Shown one piece after another: positions 34,926 through 46,115 of a DNA stretch of 64,000 nt. Within the stretch, counting starts at the first letter, position 1. Each line of letters opens with the position of its first letter. Both the position numbers and the translations under genes were made by a program. The notes under the pieces were generated by a model. That model had not been told where the DNA came from and did not search any database. It saw only the letters and a program-made list of their open reading frames with translations. This DNA is from Calonectria ilicicola (Eukaryota; Ascomycota; Sordariomycetes; Hypocreales; Nectriaceae). Where the stretch lies: assembly GCA_020809705.1 (NCBI GenBank), contig CP085833.1, positions 2,604,001 to 2,668,000 of the forward strand. The letters run 5' to 3'.

Positions 34926-36718
34926 ATGGAGCCGCCTGTCAAAAAGCCTCCCAGACGCAAGGATGACCGAGTCATCCTGCAATTCGTGTGTTCCCTCCCC
35001 ACCCGCAGTCCGCCTGCGATTCCCAGCTCATCACATGCCAGGACTATGATTGCTTCTATGCTCAGGTTTTTGAAAACAAGAACCCTGCTCTTAAGAGTCT
35101 GCCAGTCGGAGTCAAGCAGAAAAACTGCCTGGCGACATGTAACTATAACGCCCGCGCCCTCGGACTCAAGAAGCTAATGTCCGTAACTGAGGCGAAACGA
35201 GCCTGCCCACAGCTCGTGCTGGTAGATGGCGAGGACCTCACTCCTTTCCGAGATACGAGCAAAACTCTCTTCAACTTTTTTAAGTCTCATTCATGGAATA
35301 ACAAGGCCGAGCGCCTCGGATTTGACGAAGTTTTCATGGGTACATCACACCCCCCTCTCATTTCCCTAATCGCCGTGTTGACCAAATCAGACGTAACCGA
35401 TATCATCGATTATAACATGTCCTGTCTAAACACGAAACACCTAGCCGACTCATTCTTCTGTCTTTCGAAAGAGGATCCAGAGCGAGGGTTTAATTGCGAT
35501 CTGACAAGTATAGCGGGCTGTGTCGAGGGCACAGCCTCCGCTAATTTGGACACTGAGAGTCCCGCTTACCTGCGCCTTCTACTAGGCTCCCACTTCGCTC
35601 AGTACTTGCGCCTCCAAATTGAGGAGAAATTTGGTTATACATCAACTTGCGGCATCTCAATAAACAAAGTCTTGAGTAAGTTGGTGGGCAGCAAAAATAA
35701 GCCCCGTAATCAGACGACCTTGTTGGCATTGACGGATGACGATGTCATCGCTTTCATGGACCCTTATCCTCTCCGAAAGGTGCCTGGATTGGGGACTAAA
35801 ATAGTACAACTTCTCGAATCTCACGTCATTCCCCAAGATGATGAGGAAATCGGGGTAAGAGAGGATAACTCTATTGTAACAGCCCGTCAAGTGCGACTCC
35901 ATCCGCATATTTCCTCAGGGATTATAGAAAGCCTTTTGGCCGGGCCAGGGGCTGAGAGGGGAGTCGGATCGAGGATTTGGAGCCTACTACACGGCGTAGA
36001 CCCTACCGAGATCAAGGAAGCTAGTGATGTACCAGCTCAAATTAGCATCGAGGATACGTACCCAAAGGGTCTAGACACCATGGCGCAAATATGCGAGGAA
36101 CTACATAAGCTATCGTATTCGCTCATTCGGAGGATGAGAGTAGACCTACTCACCGCTGATGAAAACGGCAAGGCTGCCGAGTGTCAGCGGTGGATTGCCA
36201 GACCCAGAACACTTCGCCTTACTGTTAGGTCGTGGGGCCAACTTAACTATGCATTGGGCCATAATCCTAATCGGGTTTCGCGCTCAGGTGCACTGCCTAC
36301 TTTTGTCTTTGATCTTAATACGAACATTGGCCAGCTTGCTGAGCGGCTTGTAACAGAGGCGCTGTTGTCTCTTCTGCGGCGACTTCAGCCAGAAAAAGGG
36401 CAGCGATGGAATTTGCAGTTGATTAATATTTGTGTTGCTAATATGGCCCTTGGTGCTGCAGACGACAGGGCAGGCGCGGGCCGAAATATATCAACCATGT
36501 TTAAACAGCAAGACGAGGTGCTGCGGCCTTTTAGGATCGAGCCTGGTCCAGAAAGCTGTGAAGAGGACATGGCAGCCTCCGACTGGGTTCAGGAAACGGG
36601 AGAAGATGATGAAGAATCGTGGGACTCTGTGGAAAATGTACTTTGCCCCCAATGCAGACACTCTATCCCTCCATTTGCCATATCAGCCCATATCAGATAT
36701 CACGAACTCGGGGAATGA
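34926..36718 (+). CDS. POLI: Y-family translesion DNA polymerase, polymerase iota type
   Basis: Y-family polymerases copy past damaged bases. Exons 34926-34985, 35042-35339 and 35391-36718 give 561 residues. Motif order fits Pol iota: RVILQFDYDCFYAQVFENKN (catalytic Asp near 21), GVKQKNCLATCNYNARALGL, KKLMSVTEAKRACPQLVLVD and ERLGFDEVFMDVTD (catalytic Asp-Glu near 115-116). The LGFDE form and KKLM/CPQLVLV segments resemble vertebrate Pol iota more than Rad30 (eta). Next come helix-hairpin-helix signals (LRKVPGLGTKIVQLL) and a little-finger domain near 390-450. The C-terminal finger (CPQCRHSIPPFAISAHIRYH) has C2H2 ligands like a UBZ ubiquitin-binding finger. The 56-nt first intron restores the catalytic motif. 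The second (51 nt) has no stop and is divisible by three, so an unspliced form would also be readable. Confidence 0.87.
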
Positions 36719-38204
36719 ATAAAAGTTTGGATTATTGATACATACAAGCATTATGGTGCTGTCTAATTCAAAATGCTTAGTATTCTGAATGAGGTCCTTG
36801 CTCTCCAGATAGCCGCCTTCCCCGGGCCGAAAGTCGTCGATCTCGCTAAAACGGGAACGCAAGCTCTGCAACCCTCCGCAGAAGGTCGGTTACGCAAAAG
36901 TTGATTGACGGTACTGGGCTGGTAACAACCAAGGAATCAGGCGCACTACGACAGTGCGTCACCAATCATGTCGGGACCGGTGAGAGGATCGGACACACCG
37001 AACAAGGTAATCATAAGCTGCGAGCGGGGGATAAGGGGCTTTATGTTTTGACTAACAATCCTCTCACAAGCTCATTATTCCTTGGCACAAACAAAAGAGA
37101 AAAAAAAAAGACAAAGGAAGAAGGAAAGAAAAAAAACCAGAGGGAGTGTCAGGAAGGAGTAATATACTCTACTAACTCTTCCGGTTCATACAATCCAATT
37201 TTCAATGGTGCTTCACGAGCCATATATACAATTCATTCGACAGCCACTGCAGTCATTGCCGCCAGGCTTTGTTGGATCGGCCGCAATTCTTGCCATACAA
37301 AATGGAGGCTGGTGTGACACAAACAACCTTGGAGCCATGGATGCTGTAAAGGTGCCCCAGGTGACCACTGTTCGGTTATGAGGCCCGCAAAGGCCTTTAG
37401 GAATCGGTGGAGAGGGAGGGAGACAGAGCAAGTGACACACTGCTGTGCGACCAACCGTGCCACGGAAGCAGCACTCATTTGGCCGTCTTCCAGGCGCCCA
37501 GTGTGCTGTTTACCATTGTATAGCGTACTCGTTGGTCACATCCGGTCAGCTGGCGGAGAAGGTTGGTGACAATGAGGGGACGCGCAAAGCAGCCAAGCAG
37601 ATGAAGCATGATGAATAGACGCCGTCCGCAACCGATTTAACAGCTCGACACTCTCAGCTGGCGGCCATCTGCCGGCCACCGACTTGCCAGCTGCTGCAAC
37701 CTGCCTGCTTCTTGACGTTTTTGCCCATTGTGTCCAGCTGTCTATCGATCGTTTGCTCCTTCTCATCTCTATGCACACTTGGTTCTCCTCATTTCCTTCC
37801 TGCCTGCCTTCTTTCCTGCCTTTTCATCCCACAAGAAATACACTTGTTCCCCCTCCTCCTCATCCTCCAACAATCTTCAATAACATTGGGCTGCATTTCT
37901 CACCATCGTCACTCCGCCTGCGCTCTACCGTCGTCCTGTCATCTTGTTCTATTTTGCATCCGAGCCCGTAGCCCTTCCCTGGGCGAAACTCGAGAATCCT
38001 CAACACTAGAGGAAACGACTTCACATCCTTGTTCAATTAAATGCTACCTGATTTTGTCCCTGAACGCATGCTTGTCTCATTTTCTTACGCAGAATTCTCT
38101 TCCTCTTGACTTCACCGTGATTCACAAAGAAACACGAACCAGTATCTCTTGATATCCTTTACGCCTTGATTTTATACCGTTGTTTGAGACCCTAACTAGG
38201 CGAA
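36719..38204. other. Intergenic: POLI 3' flank and DUF726 gene promoter
   Basis: About 1.5 kb between two plus-strand genes. A purine-rich A/G block lies at 37098-37150, and a CT-rich stretch at 37760-37870 resembles a fungal core promoter or 5' leader. No conserved ORF seen. Confidence 0.5.
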
Positions 38205-40304
38205 ATGGGACGAGGAGGCCGTGGAGGAAACCAGCATAGCAATCGCCGACCAGTTGACCTGACTGGTATTATTTCGGTTGCAGAGAGAAATGATCTGTCA
38301 ACGCTCATAAGCGCCATTACCGACAAGATTCACAATGGAATAAACAACATATTTGACTCCCCACCCGTTTCACCCGTACAAGACGACTCCAGTCAGCATC
38401 ACTGGCTCGCCTTATCACTAAAGGGCCGAGATCAGAAGGAGAAAAACAAATCTTTCTCACAGCCCAAGAGCGGACAAATTTCATCAAACTCAAGAGATGA
38501 CCTCTCCCAGTCGACTGACGATGATGACTCAGGAGGCATAGCCCCTCAGCTCCAAGAGCTAAGAAAAGAAGCCCTGATTTCCTTCCGCAAGTGGCAGACT
38601 ACAGTTCTTCAGCGCGTTCGAGATATTTCAGTTACCGAAACAAGTGCACCTCAAGGAAGCTTCAGGGGCCGCGGTCGCGGTGCTCGAGGCGTTAGGGGTG
38701 GGCGGGGAGGTCGTGGGGGTAGAGGTAGTCGTGGTGGACTAACATTGGCAACAGGTGTGTAAATGTCAATGTTTATTCAATATCTGACTTTTAGCTTTAC
38801 ACCTTCCTCTGTTGGTTTCAATACTCACATTGCTTCCAGGTCCTCTCAGACCAGTTTCGAATCATCTGGATCGAGAATTGGCCCGTCGATACCCCCCAAT
38901 TCCAACAACTCTCTGGACCCTTCCACTAGAAAAGCGGAAGACACTACTCCATAGTACGCACCTACTCGTTCTCTCTCTACAAGAATATAGCTCATACACT
39001 CGATTGCTTCTGCTATATTTGACCTCTTCGTTGAATCTACTGTCCAAGTTCTTTCGGGAAGAAGAGACTCGCATTGCTCGAGGCTTGAGTCAACTTGCCC
39101 TCGATGCCTTTGCAGACAATGCGCTCGACCAAAAACAAGAGGAAGGCAAGGGCCTACGTAGGCCAAAATTAAAACAGTTCAACTCGGTCACTCCTGGAAA
39201 ACTCGCTGATGCACTAATTGAGGTCGGAATTGGGACAACTCACCAAGGTCACGGTTTAGAGCCAGGAATTGCCGCGAGCCTCCTAGGTGCTATGGCAGAC
39301 AACGGCCTTGCATCTGGACCCATCTTCGGCATCTACGTGGCGAGACCAACTAGTAAGATGATTGAGTCTTGTACCCGTGAGATCCAGGATTTTGGCCTAG
39401 TTCCCGTACGGGACGGGTTTCCAAGCGATTACACCGACGCCAAAAAGACTCCCGCTAAGGACCGGAGACTTCGGGTCGTTATTGGACTCAACGGCTGGCT
39501 TATAGAAGAAGATGCCATCACCCAACCATGGAGATTTCTTGGTGACCACGCCGAGGTGTTTTCTTTGAGGTGGGATGTTACAATTCTCTCGAACCTTGGA
39601 GGTGCTCTCAAAACAGTCACCAAGAGCACGGCATGGAGCACGTCAAAGAAGGAAATCACATCACGAACACGCAAGTCTCTATCAGTCACGTTTTTTCTCA
39701 AAATTCACTAACAGTGTTTCTAGTTTTCTCGAATTTAATTGACGCCACTTGGCCAGCGAGCTTGATGAAAATCAGCAAAATTATTGACAATCCGTGGAGT
39801 CTTGGAATGGTTCGTGCAGAAAAGGCAGGGGCTATTCTTGCTGACGTGCTCATGCGTGGCAAAATACACGGTGATCGTCCCATATCACTTGTAGGATACA
39901 GCCTTGGCGCACGAGCAATCTATATCTGCCTCATGGTACTGGCCGAGCGCCGTCAATTTGGTCTTATTGAATCTGTTGTCCTAATGGGAACACCAGCCCC
40001 CTCAGAGAGCAGAGTCTGGTTGACGCTCAAAAGCGTTGTAGCTGGACGACTTATCAACGTCTATTCGGAAAACGACTACCTACTTGGCTTTTTGTATCGC
40101 ACATCTAACATTCATTTCGGAGTAGCGGGGCTCCAGCAAATCCGCGGCGCGGACGGTGTTGAAAATCATGACGTCAGTCGCCTAATCAATGAACATCTGC
40201 GTTACGCAGTGTTGGCGGGCAAAATCCTCAGGGATGTTGGATGGGAAGATATGGACATGGCCGCCATGAAAGCGGACCGGTTGTCAAAAACTGTCAGGAA
40301 CTAG
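38205..40304 (+). CDS. DUF726/TMCO4-family putative lipase with N-terminal RGG domain
   Basis: Exons 38205-38754, 38840-39670 and 39724-40304 give 653 residues. The first 183 residues are disordered and end in an Arg-Gly run (GRGRGARGVRGGRGGRGGRG), a nucleic-acid-binding type. The rest matches the DUF726 alpha/beta-hydrolase family (yeast YFL034W/MIL1, human TMCO4). It has a hydrophobic segment (YTRLLLLYLTSSLNLL), a helical block, the nucleophile elbow VGYSLGAR (Ser near 520), then VVLMGTPAP, INVYSENDYLLGF (candidate Asp) and a candidate His in NHDVS. Yeast MIL1 is linked to the AP-1 adaptor; the substrate is unknown. Intron 2 needs a GC donor (AACAC|GCAAGT), because the only nearby GT donor leads to an immediate stop. 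The fusion of RGG and hydrolase regions rests on intron 1 (donor GTGTGT, acceptor TTCCAG). Confidence 0.85.
39671..39723 (+). other. GC-AG intron in the DUF726 gene
   Basis: The 53-nt intron starts GCAAGT, the U1-complementary form typical of GC donors, and ends TTTCTAG. Joining gives codons SRT-L-FSNLIDATWP in the conserved frame. Using the GT 4 nt downstream shifts the frame to a TGA within a few codons. Confidence 0.75.
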
Positions 40305-41000
40305 GATCAATCGACGTGGCAAAGGCAGAGACCGAGGCGGAGGCCCAGACAGGGAGATGTCAAAAATACGAATTGCTGATGATGGAAGATGATTGTTGTG
40401 TATGTAGTATTAACAAGGCCAGGGCTTCTTGATATGCGTGCCACGATGACGGCACATGTAGTATGAACGTTCATGTCAACTTCGAAATCACTTTCCTTAA
40501 CCCACTCCTTGCTTCCCGCTTCCTATTCCGTTTCCGATATGCCTGCCTGATGCTGATGCTCGCGCTCACGTATTCCCTCAATAAAGCAGCTCTTGCAAAA
40601 AAACAAAAATGACAAACCAAACCATCAAGCCCAACTGTTGGCACAAGAATCCAATGTTCATCTAAAATGGCAGACACCATGCCGCCTTTGTTCTTCCTTC
40701 CATCATGAGTGTGTCCCAAGGCTCGCCAAATTATACACTTGTCCCTATTTTCCTGTCCATTGCCCCATACGTCATCATCCTAAATTACAATAAAACGCAG
40801 TTTATATCGTACAGGGGTTTTTCCCCATTCCAGGCCCATGTGCCCCCTTTATGATCCTCCGCTAAACCCTTCTATCCTGACAGAAGCCACTCCCTTTTAG
40901 GTAGGTGGGGAGGGGTGGGGGCAGGGGCGGCGCCATGAAGCAATTCATGGCGGGCTCGATTATCCTCCAACTTATCAATCTATATTCAACATCATTTCTC
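40305..41000. other. Convergent 3' intergenic region, DUF726 and DENN genes
   Basis: About 0.7 kb of 3' flanks. A G-rich stretch at 40901-40930 lies just beyond the DENN stop. No coding signal. Confidence 0.5.
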
Positions 41001-44000
41001 TCAAGTCGGCGGGGTGGTGCCGAGCATACTAGCCACCTGTTTTCGAATGAGACCACGGGCGCCACGTTGCTCAACACGAGGAACACCTTGAATAGACCGG
41101 GGCTCCCGCATGAGGGAACGATCAAGACGGGCAGGGACACGGGTCACGACGGCCCGGTACTCTCCGGGAAAGTTGCCCTTGGGCAAAGGAACTGAGGCTG
41201 TTCGCCAGATGTGATCAGAAGTGTCCCCCAGATAAGGTGGGATCTTCTGGGACCGTGAAGATGAACCAAACTGTGGCCCTGAGATTGAGGCGCCTGCCGA
41301 GGCACGGATGGTAGACAGGCGCGAGAGGCCGGTGGAAAGGCCAGTACGGCCACGAGCCTTCTTTGCCAAGATGATTTCATCGAATAGACGAATCACAGGC
41401 TCAGAAGCTGCCTTCGTCTCCCTGTCATGAATGAATTCATTGAAGCCTAGATATTGTTAACGGGGTATTATCAAACAAGTTTTACGAAGGACTTACACTG
41501 TGTTTCCCGCATCATTGCAGCATATTCCTGTTGCTCGTACGGGAGACTCTTCAAAAAACCATCCATATCGAAGGCAAACAGCTGGCCGTTGCTCTTCTGC
41601 TGTTTCGTTGGTCGACCGAGGAATTTGCGGTAGGTGTACACCAGACTAGTGAGGCAACGAACGAAAGCAGCCCTAACGCGGTCTGCATGAAAAGCATCAG
41701 GGCAGACGAGTGATACGAATCCCAGACATCTTCCATGAGAGGTCGTTTTGCAACCGGTACAGCGGTAGATTCCGTCTCCCTCGGAGTGTTCGTTACAAAC
41801 GCTACAAATTGCGGACATGTCATGTTGAGCCCAGTTGAAGCAATGGCCTTCAACCCAAACCGTTGTTTCGGTGTCATGGACAGGCTGAATCTGCATACTA
41901 GGCATAATGGTTGAAGCAGCGATCGTGGACTGAGCGTAGGTAGATGGGGCGTAACCGCCACCGAATGATGTCTGAGACTCAATAGAGATGGCTGAGATGG
42001 ACAAGTTGGCTTGGTGGCCGTTAAGGAACGGCATGCTCGGCTTATGGTAGGGCTGGTGCTTATCCAGTCCAAAGGATGAGCTGCGTCGTGTCTTCTCGTC
42101 AAAGTGCCCAGAGCGCTTCTCACGAAGCGTAGCCGTGAGTGCAAAGCCCGAGTCGCTGCGCGAAACTGGTGTTGTTGGCATGGGAGGGAAAGTCATCGAC
42201 ACTGGGGATACAGATGATTGAGGGCTCGTCTTGCCCGACTTGCTCGTACTAGGCCTGTCGGATTTTCCATTTTCAACTTTGGCAGTTAAAAATGCGTTAA
42301 AGACAGGCGGGTGGATATCGGCTGGAGCCTCCGGCTCCCCAAAGCCAGACGAGTTTTGCGACACCCACTTGGCCAGAGTGCTGCGAGGAGGCTGGCTACT
42401 GAAAATCGAACCGTTCTCGCTAGAAAAGGCGTCGTAGGGGAAGGATTCCATTGCGTATGGGGGTGGGCCAGTCGTGACACCGTATCGTAGCTTGTGAGGG
42501 GCGGCAACCTGGAGAAGAGACATGAGTTTTCGTCGAATCTGTCGAGGCAGACGAACCGGCTGCGAGGTTGCATCGATCGTATCTTTATCAAGGTCAACGA
42601 GAACGTAATCGTCCTCGGGGAGTTCAATCTTCTCGTATCGCCGCTCGATTCCAACAATGTATGGGCAAGGAGCCTCGAGAGCTGACAGGAGACGAGCGGG
42701 AAGGACTGGGATAAAAATACTAGACCATTTCATGGGATAGAGCAGGTTGGCTATAGCATGGCATGCCAAATGTAACATGCTTGTGTGGGAAGAGAGGAAG
42801 ATGATGCGAGACTCGGCAACGGCGTATTCGAATAGAGCAACAATGTTCTCAAGGGACAAGCACCTGAACAATGCATAGAGATCGATGGAACGAGAGCCAG
42901 GAAGCTCGTTGTGGGCCTCTTTTCGAGCAAACATTCGCAACTCTCGGACGCCCAACTCGACCTGAGTCTTGGATCCCAAAGGAGTCACCGCTTCCGTACA
43001 CAAATTCACAACATATCGCTCCAGGGGCTGCCAGCGCCCAACCTTGGGCGAGCTTGGGGGAATCCTCAGAACGGCACCATCAGCCATTGGGGTGATTATG
43101 GCCTTCAACCATTCCTTCCAAAAGGACATGTTGGCGGGGTCACGACCCAAAATACCATATGCACGAGGCGTCCACAGTCCACTTTCACCTGCCGTAAGGC
43201 CCTCAATCTTTGATGCAGCACCATGCCTCAGCGGCCTCAACATATCAGTCATGAGAGCAATCTTTTCTTCCACTGTACTGATCTCGTCCTCGAGTCGCTC
43301 TCGAGCAGGTGACCCAGATGGGATTGTAGGAAGCTTAGAAAGTAACTGCGAAAGATGAGTGCGTTCACCAGCTAACCTCACGCCCAGACTTGCAGCGAGC
43401 TCTCGCTCCTCGTTCGACATGTGACTCTGTCGCCACTGCTCGCACTTCTTCTCGACCTCATCCGCAACATCAACGCTAAGAGCCGTCCAGATAATGATAG
43501 TGATGCCGTACAACTTAGAGTTATCATCAGAGGTCATAGTGAAACCATGCCAGGTTGATCGTGGTCGATCATCTGAGGATACAATTTGAATATCGTTGGG
43601 AAAGGCAAACATGGGAACATAGTCAGGAAACTTGCCCCGGCGAGTCGTCTCGTCGACGTGGTCTTGTGATGGGTATCGGTCGAGAAGTACGGGCTCGAAT
43701 CGTCGCTTCAGAGGGTGCATATCGGGGTCGGTGTTTAATGGTTCGGGGGGAGGAATAACGGAATTGTAGTTGCTGAGTCGCCTTGATGTACGAATAGAAG
43801 CTGCAGGTCACTGTTAGCTATCATCTCCCTCTCAAGGTTGGGGCGGATGAGACGATGAAAAGTCTGTCCGAGGGAACTTACAGGCTCGACTACTCGGCAC
43901 CCTGGTGCTGGGTTGCTTGCGCACGCTGTTCATATCCCTAAAACTCATCTTGCGGCGAATGCTACCTTTAATACTCCTAAGCGGACTCAATCTGCCATTC

Positions 44001-44539
44001 TCGGCCTCTTCAGCCTTGATTCTCTCAGCTCGGGGGTTCACCATTGGAGCCCTGGCTTGGACCTTGGCGCCAGCGGAAAATGAGAGGTCTTCAAGAAAAA
44101 CTTCACGCTCGGCGGCGAACTTCACAAGCGCCGTGTCAAAGTCGAACTCGCCGAAAATGTTTGGTTCAGGAGTGGAGAATCCATTGGCACCACCACAGCC
44201 ATTCGCGATAAGACCATTGGAGTTCCCTCCGTTGGGATGATTCGCGGGGAGAATGGTTGCGCTGCTTCGATTGCTCTTGGTACCATCATTCTCCTCCAGC
44301 GTTGTTTGGATAGAGAATCGATCCGTTACAGAGATCTTAGAGAGGCGGTTTGCGGAGTGGCGAGGGTGACGTGTGGAAGCCTTTGACAGGGAGCGGTTAA
44401 GGAATTCATCTTCGGGTTCGCCATCTTCAGCAATAGTCGACTCAACAGGGGCGTTGGGAGCAGGAGGATCGTGATATGATACCGACTCTATTCCAGCGAT
44501 CCAGAAATAGTCGGCGAGGGGTGTCGACGGGCCCTCCAT
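41001..44539 (-). CDS. DENN-domain protein with internal C1 zinc finger (putative Rab GEF)
   Basis: DENN proteins exchange GDP for GTP on Rab GTPases in membrane traffic. Exons 43882-44539, 41497-43800 and 41001-41446 give 1135 residues from the ATG at 44539 (MEGPSTPLADYFWIAGIE). Domain order: uDENN-like near 247-330 (HPLKRRFEPVLLDRYPSQD, KLYGITIIIW), a coiled-coil segment, cDENN near 430-620 (LFRCLSLENIVALFEYAVAE, RIIFLSSHTSMLHLACHAIA, PYIVGIERRY), a long Ser/Pro linker, a C1-type Cys/His finger near 868-920 (HCFNWAQHDMSAICSVCNEH, RCTGCKTTSHGRC), then dDENN-like near 925-990 (FVRCLTSLVYTYRKFLGRPT). Introns are 81 nt (GTAAGT/CTGCAG) and 50 nt (GTAAGT/ATCTAG). The target Rab cannot be told from sequence. 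Confidence 0.9.
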
Positions 44540-46065
44540 GGCATGTCAATTGCCGCGTAGGCCGTCTAGGGTGATGAAATCGTGAGCCAGTTACCTGGTC
44601 GGGAGGGCTTTGGTTGTATATCAATACTCCTCCACGCAGTGCTAGGGAGGGGTTCGTAGATCAAGTGCGCCAGGTGTGACGAGAACTGGAGATTTTGTGG
44701 TCAGCGAGGCGCATAGAAAACAGATGAAGGGGATCATATTCTACCGGTGAATGCGGCCGGTGAGATAGGCATGGAACAACGTGGGAGACTCACCAGAAGC
44801 AAACGTCAGGCGGAGGGTAGAGGGAGACGAGATGGGAAGTATGTGTGAGACACTGGAAGCAACAGAGCACAGCCAGTCGCCAGCGTGGGCCGCAAGCGAG
44901 ATGGGACAAGAAAAAAAAAAAAAAACACTGAAGGCAGAAAACACCAGAGAATGCAGATGATGATAGTGAGAGGGCCTGTTGGATTAGTGCCGGCGACCAG
45001 AATAGTCGACAAGCAAAAAGAGGCAAGAAAGAGAAAAGGGTTAAGTGGTAGAGATGGGGATGGAGATGGAGTTAGCTAAAAAGAACAAGAGAGACGAAGA
45101 TGGATTGATGTCGATCGGAGTGGTGAGTTAGCGGACTAGGTACGGGGATGCGCCTAGACATCGGGACCTGAGACCTCTGAGCTTCGGGGTCCTGTAGCTT
45201 TGGGGAGGGCATGTACGCCGCTGTACTATGTACAGACTGCAGGTCCTGAAGGGCCGACACGAACCACGGCCAGGGGGGCTTCCGGGGGGTCGTTGTTAAG
45301 CGGGGGGACGGCCTACTACTACGTAAGAGTCATGGGGAGACGACAGCGAGCCCACAGTTTAGGGGACTGCCGACGACAACATGGACAACTATGTACAAGA
45401 ATAACAAGAAAAAAAAACACAACCACGCATACAAAAAACGCGAGGGGGAGACGCGGTCTCTGCGAAAGCGGATGCAAGCTACGCATCCTAACACTCCCCC
45501 AAACCTCTTCTGCCTCTTCCCCGAGTCCCATAGGTCCGCATAACTGGAACCAGTCCTCTGCTCGTCTCCATATGCCTACATTGGAAAAAATCGCTTGAGG
45601 GGACACGACCACTGAGAACCAAACCCCAGCGACCAAGTGCACAGGGGATCCCAGGGGCCTAAACTGGCCCATGCGTCCTGCATCCACCCATCCACCCGCG
45701 CCGCCCACCTAGCACGACGACAGCGCGTCTACGGGCACTGGGGTCCTGCCAGGGGGGCTCTGGGCCAGGCCGCCCAGGGTATCCAAGTACCAGTACAGTA
45801 CCTCGACCCGCATCCTTCATTCATCTGGGTAGGTAGTCAGACTCTGTTCCAGTGAGCCAAAAGTGTTGATCTCAAGACGCCACCCGTCTTTGACTGTCCT
45901 CATCAACAATGACTGACCCATTTCCTGCCGAGCGATTCACCTCAAACCCAGATGGGTACTCTTTTCAGGGAGTGAACGTGCGCGACCTCGTGAGTGCAGG
46001 GCAGCAAACCAGTGCCCGACTTGGTAGGTGCACGCACTTACAACCACGGATGAACATAAAAATAC

Positions 46066-46115
46066 ATACACACACCAACACCACACACCAACACCACTCA
46101 CACACACACACACAA
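46066..46115. repeat. CA-rich microsatellite
   Basis: Interrupted CA dinucleotides with ACC breaks run across about 50 nt. It accounts for the poly-Val/Cys and Thr/His frames here. Confidence 0.8.
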
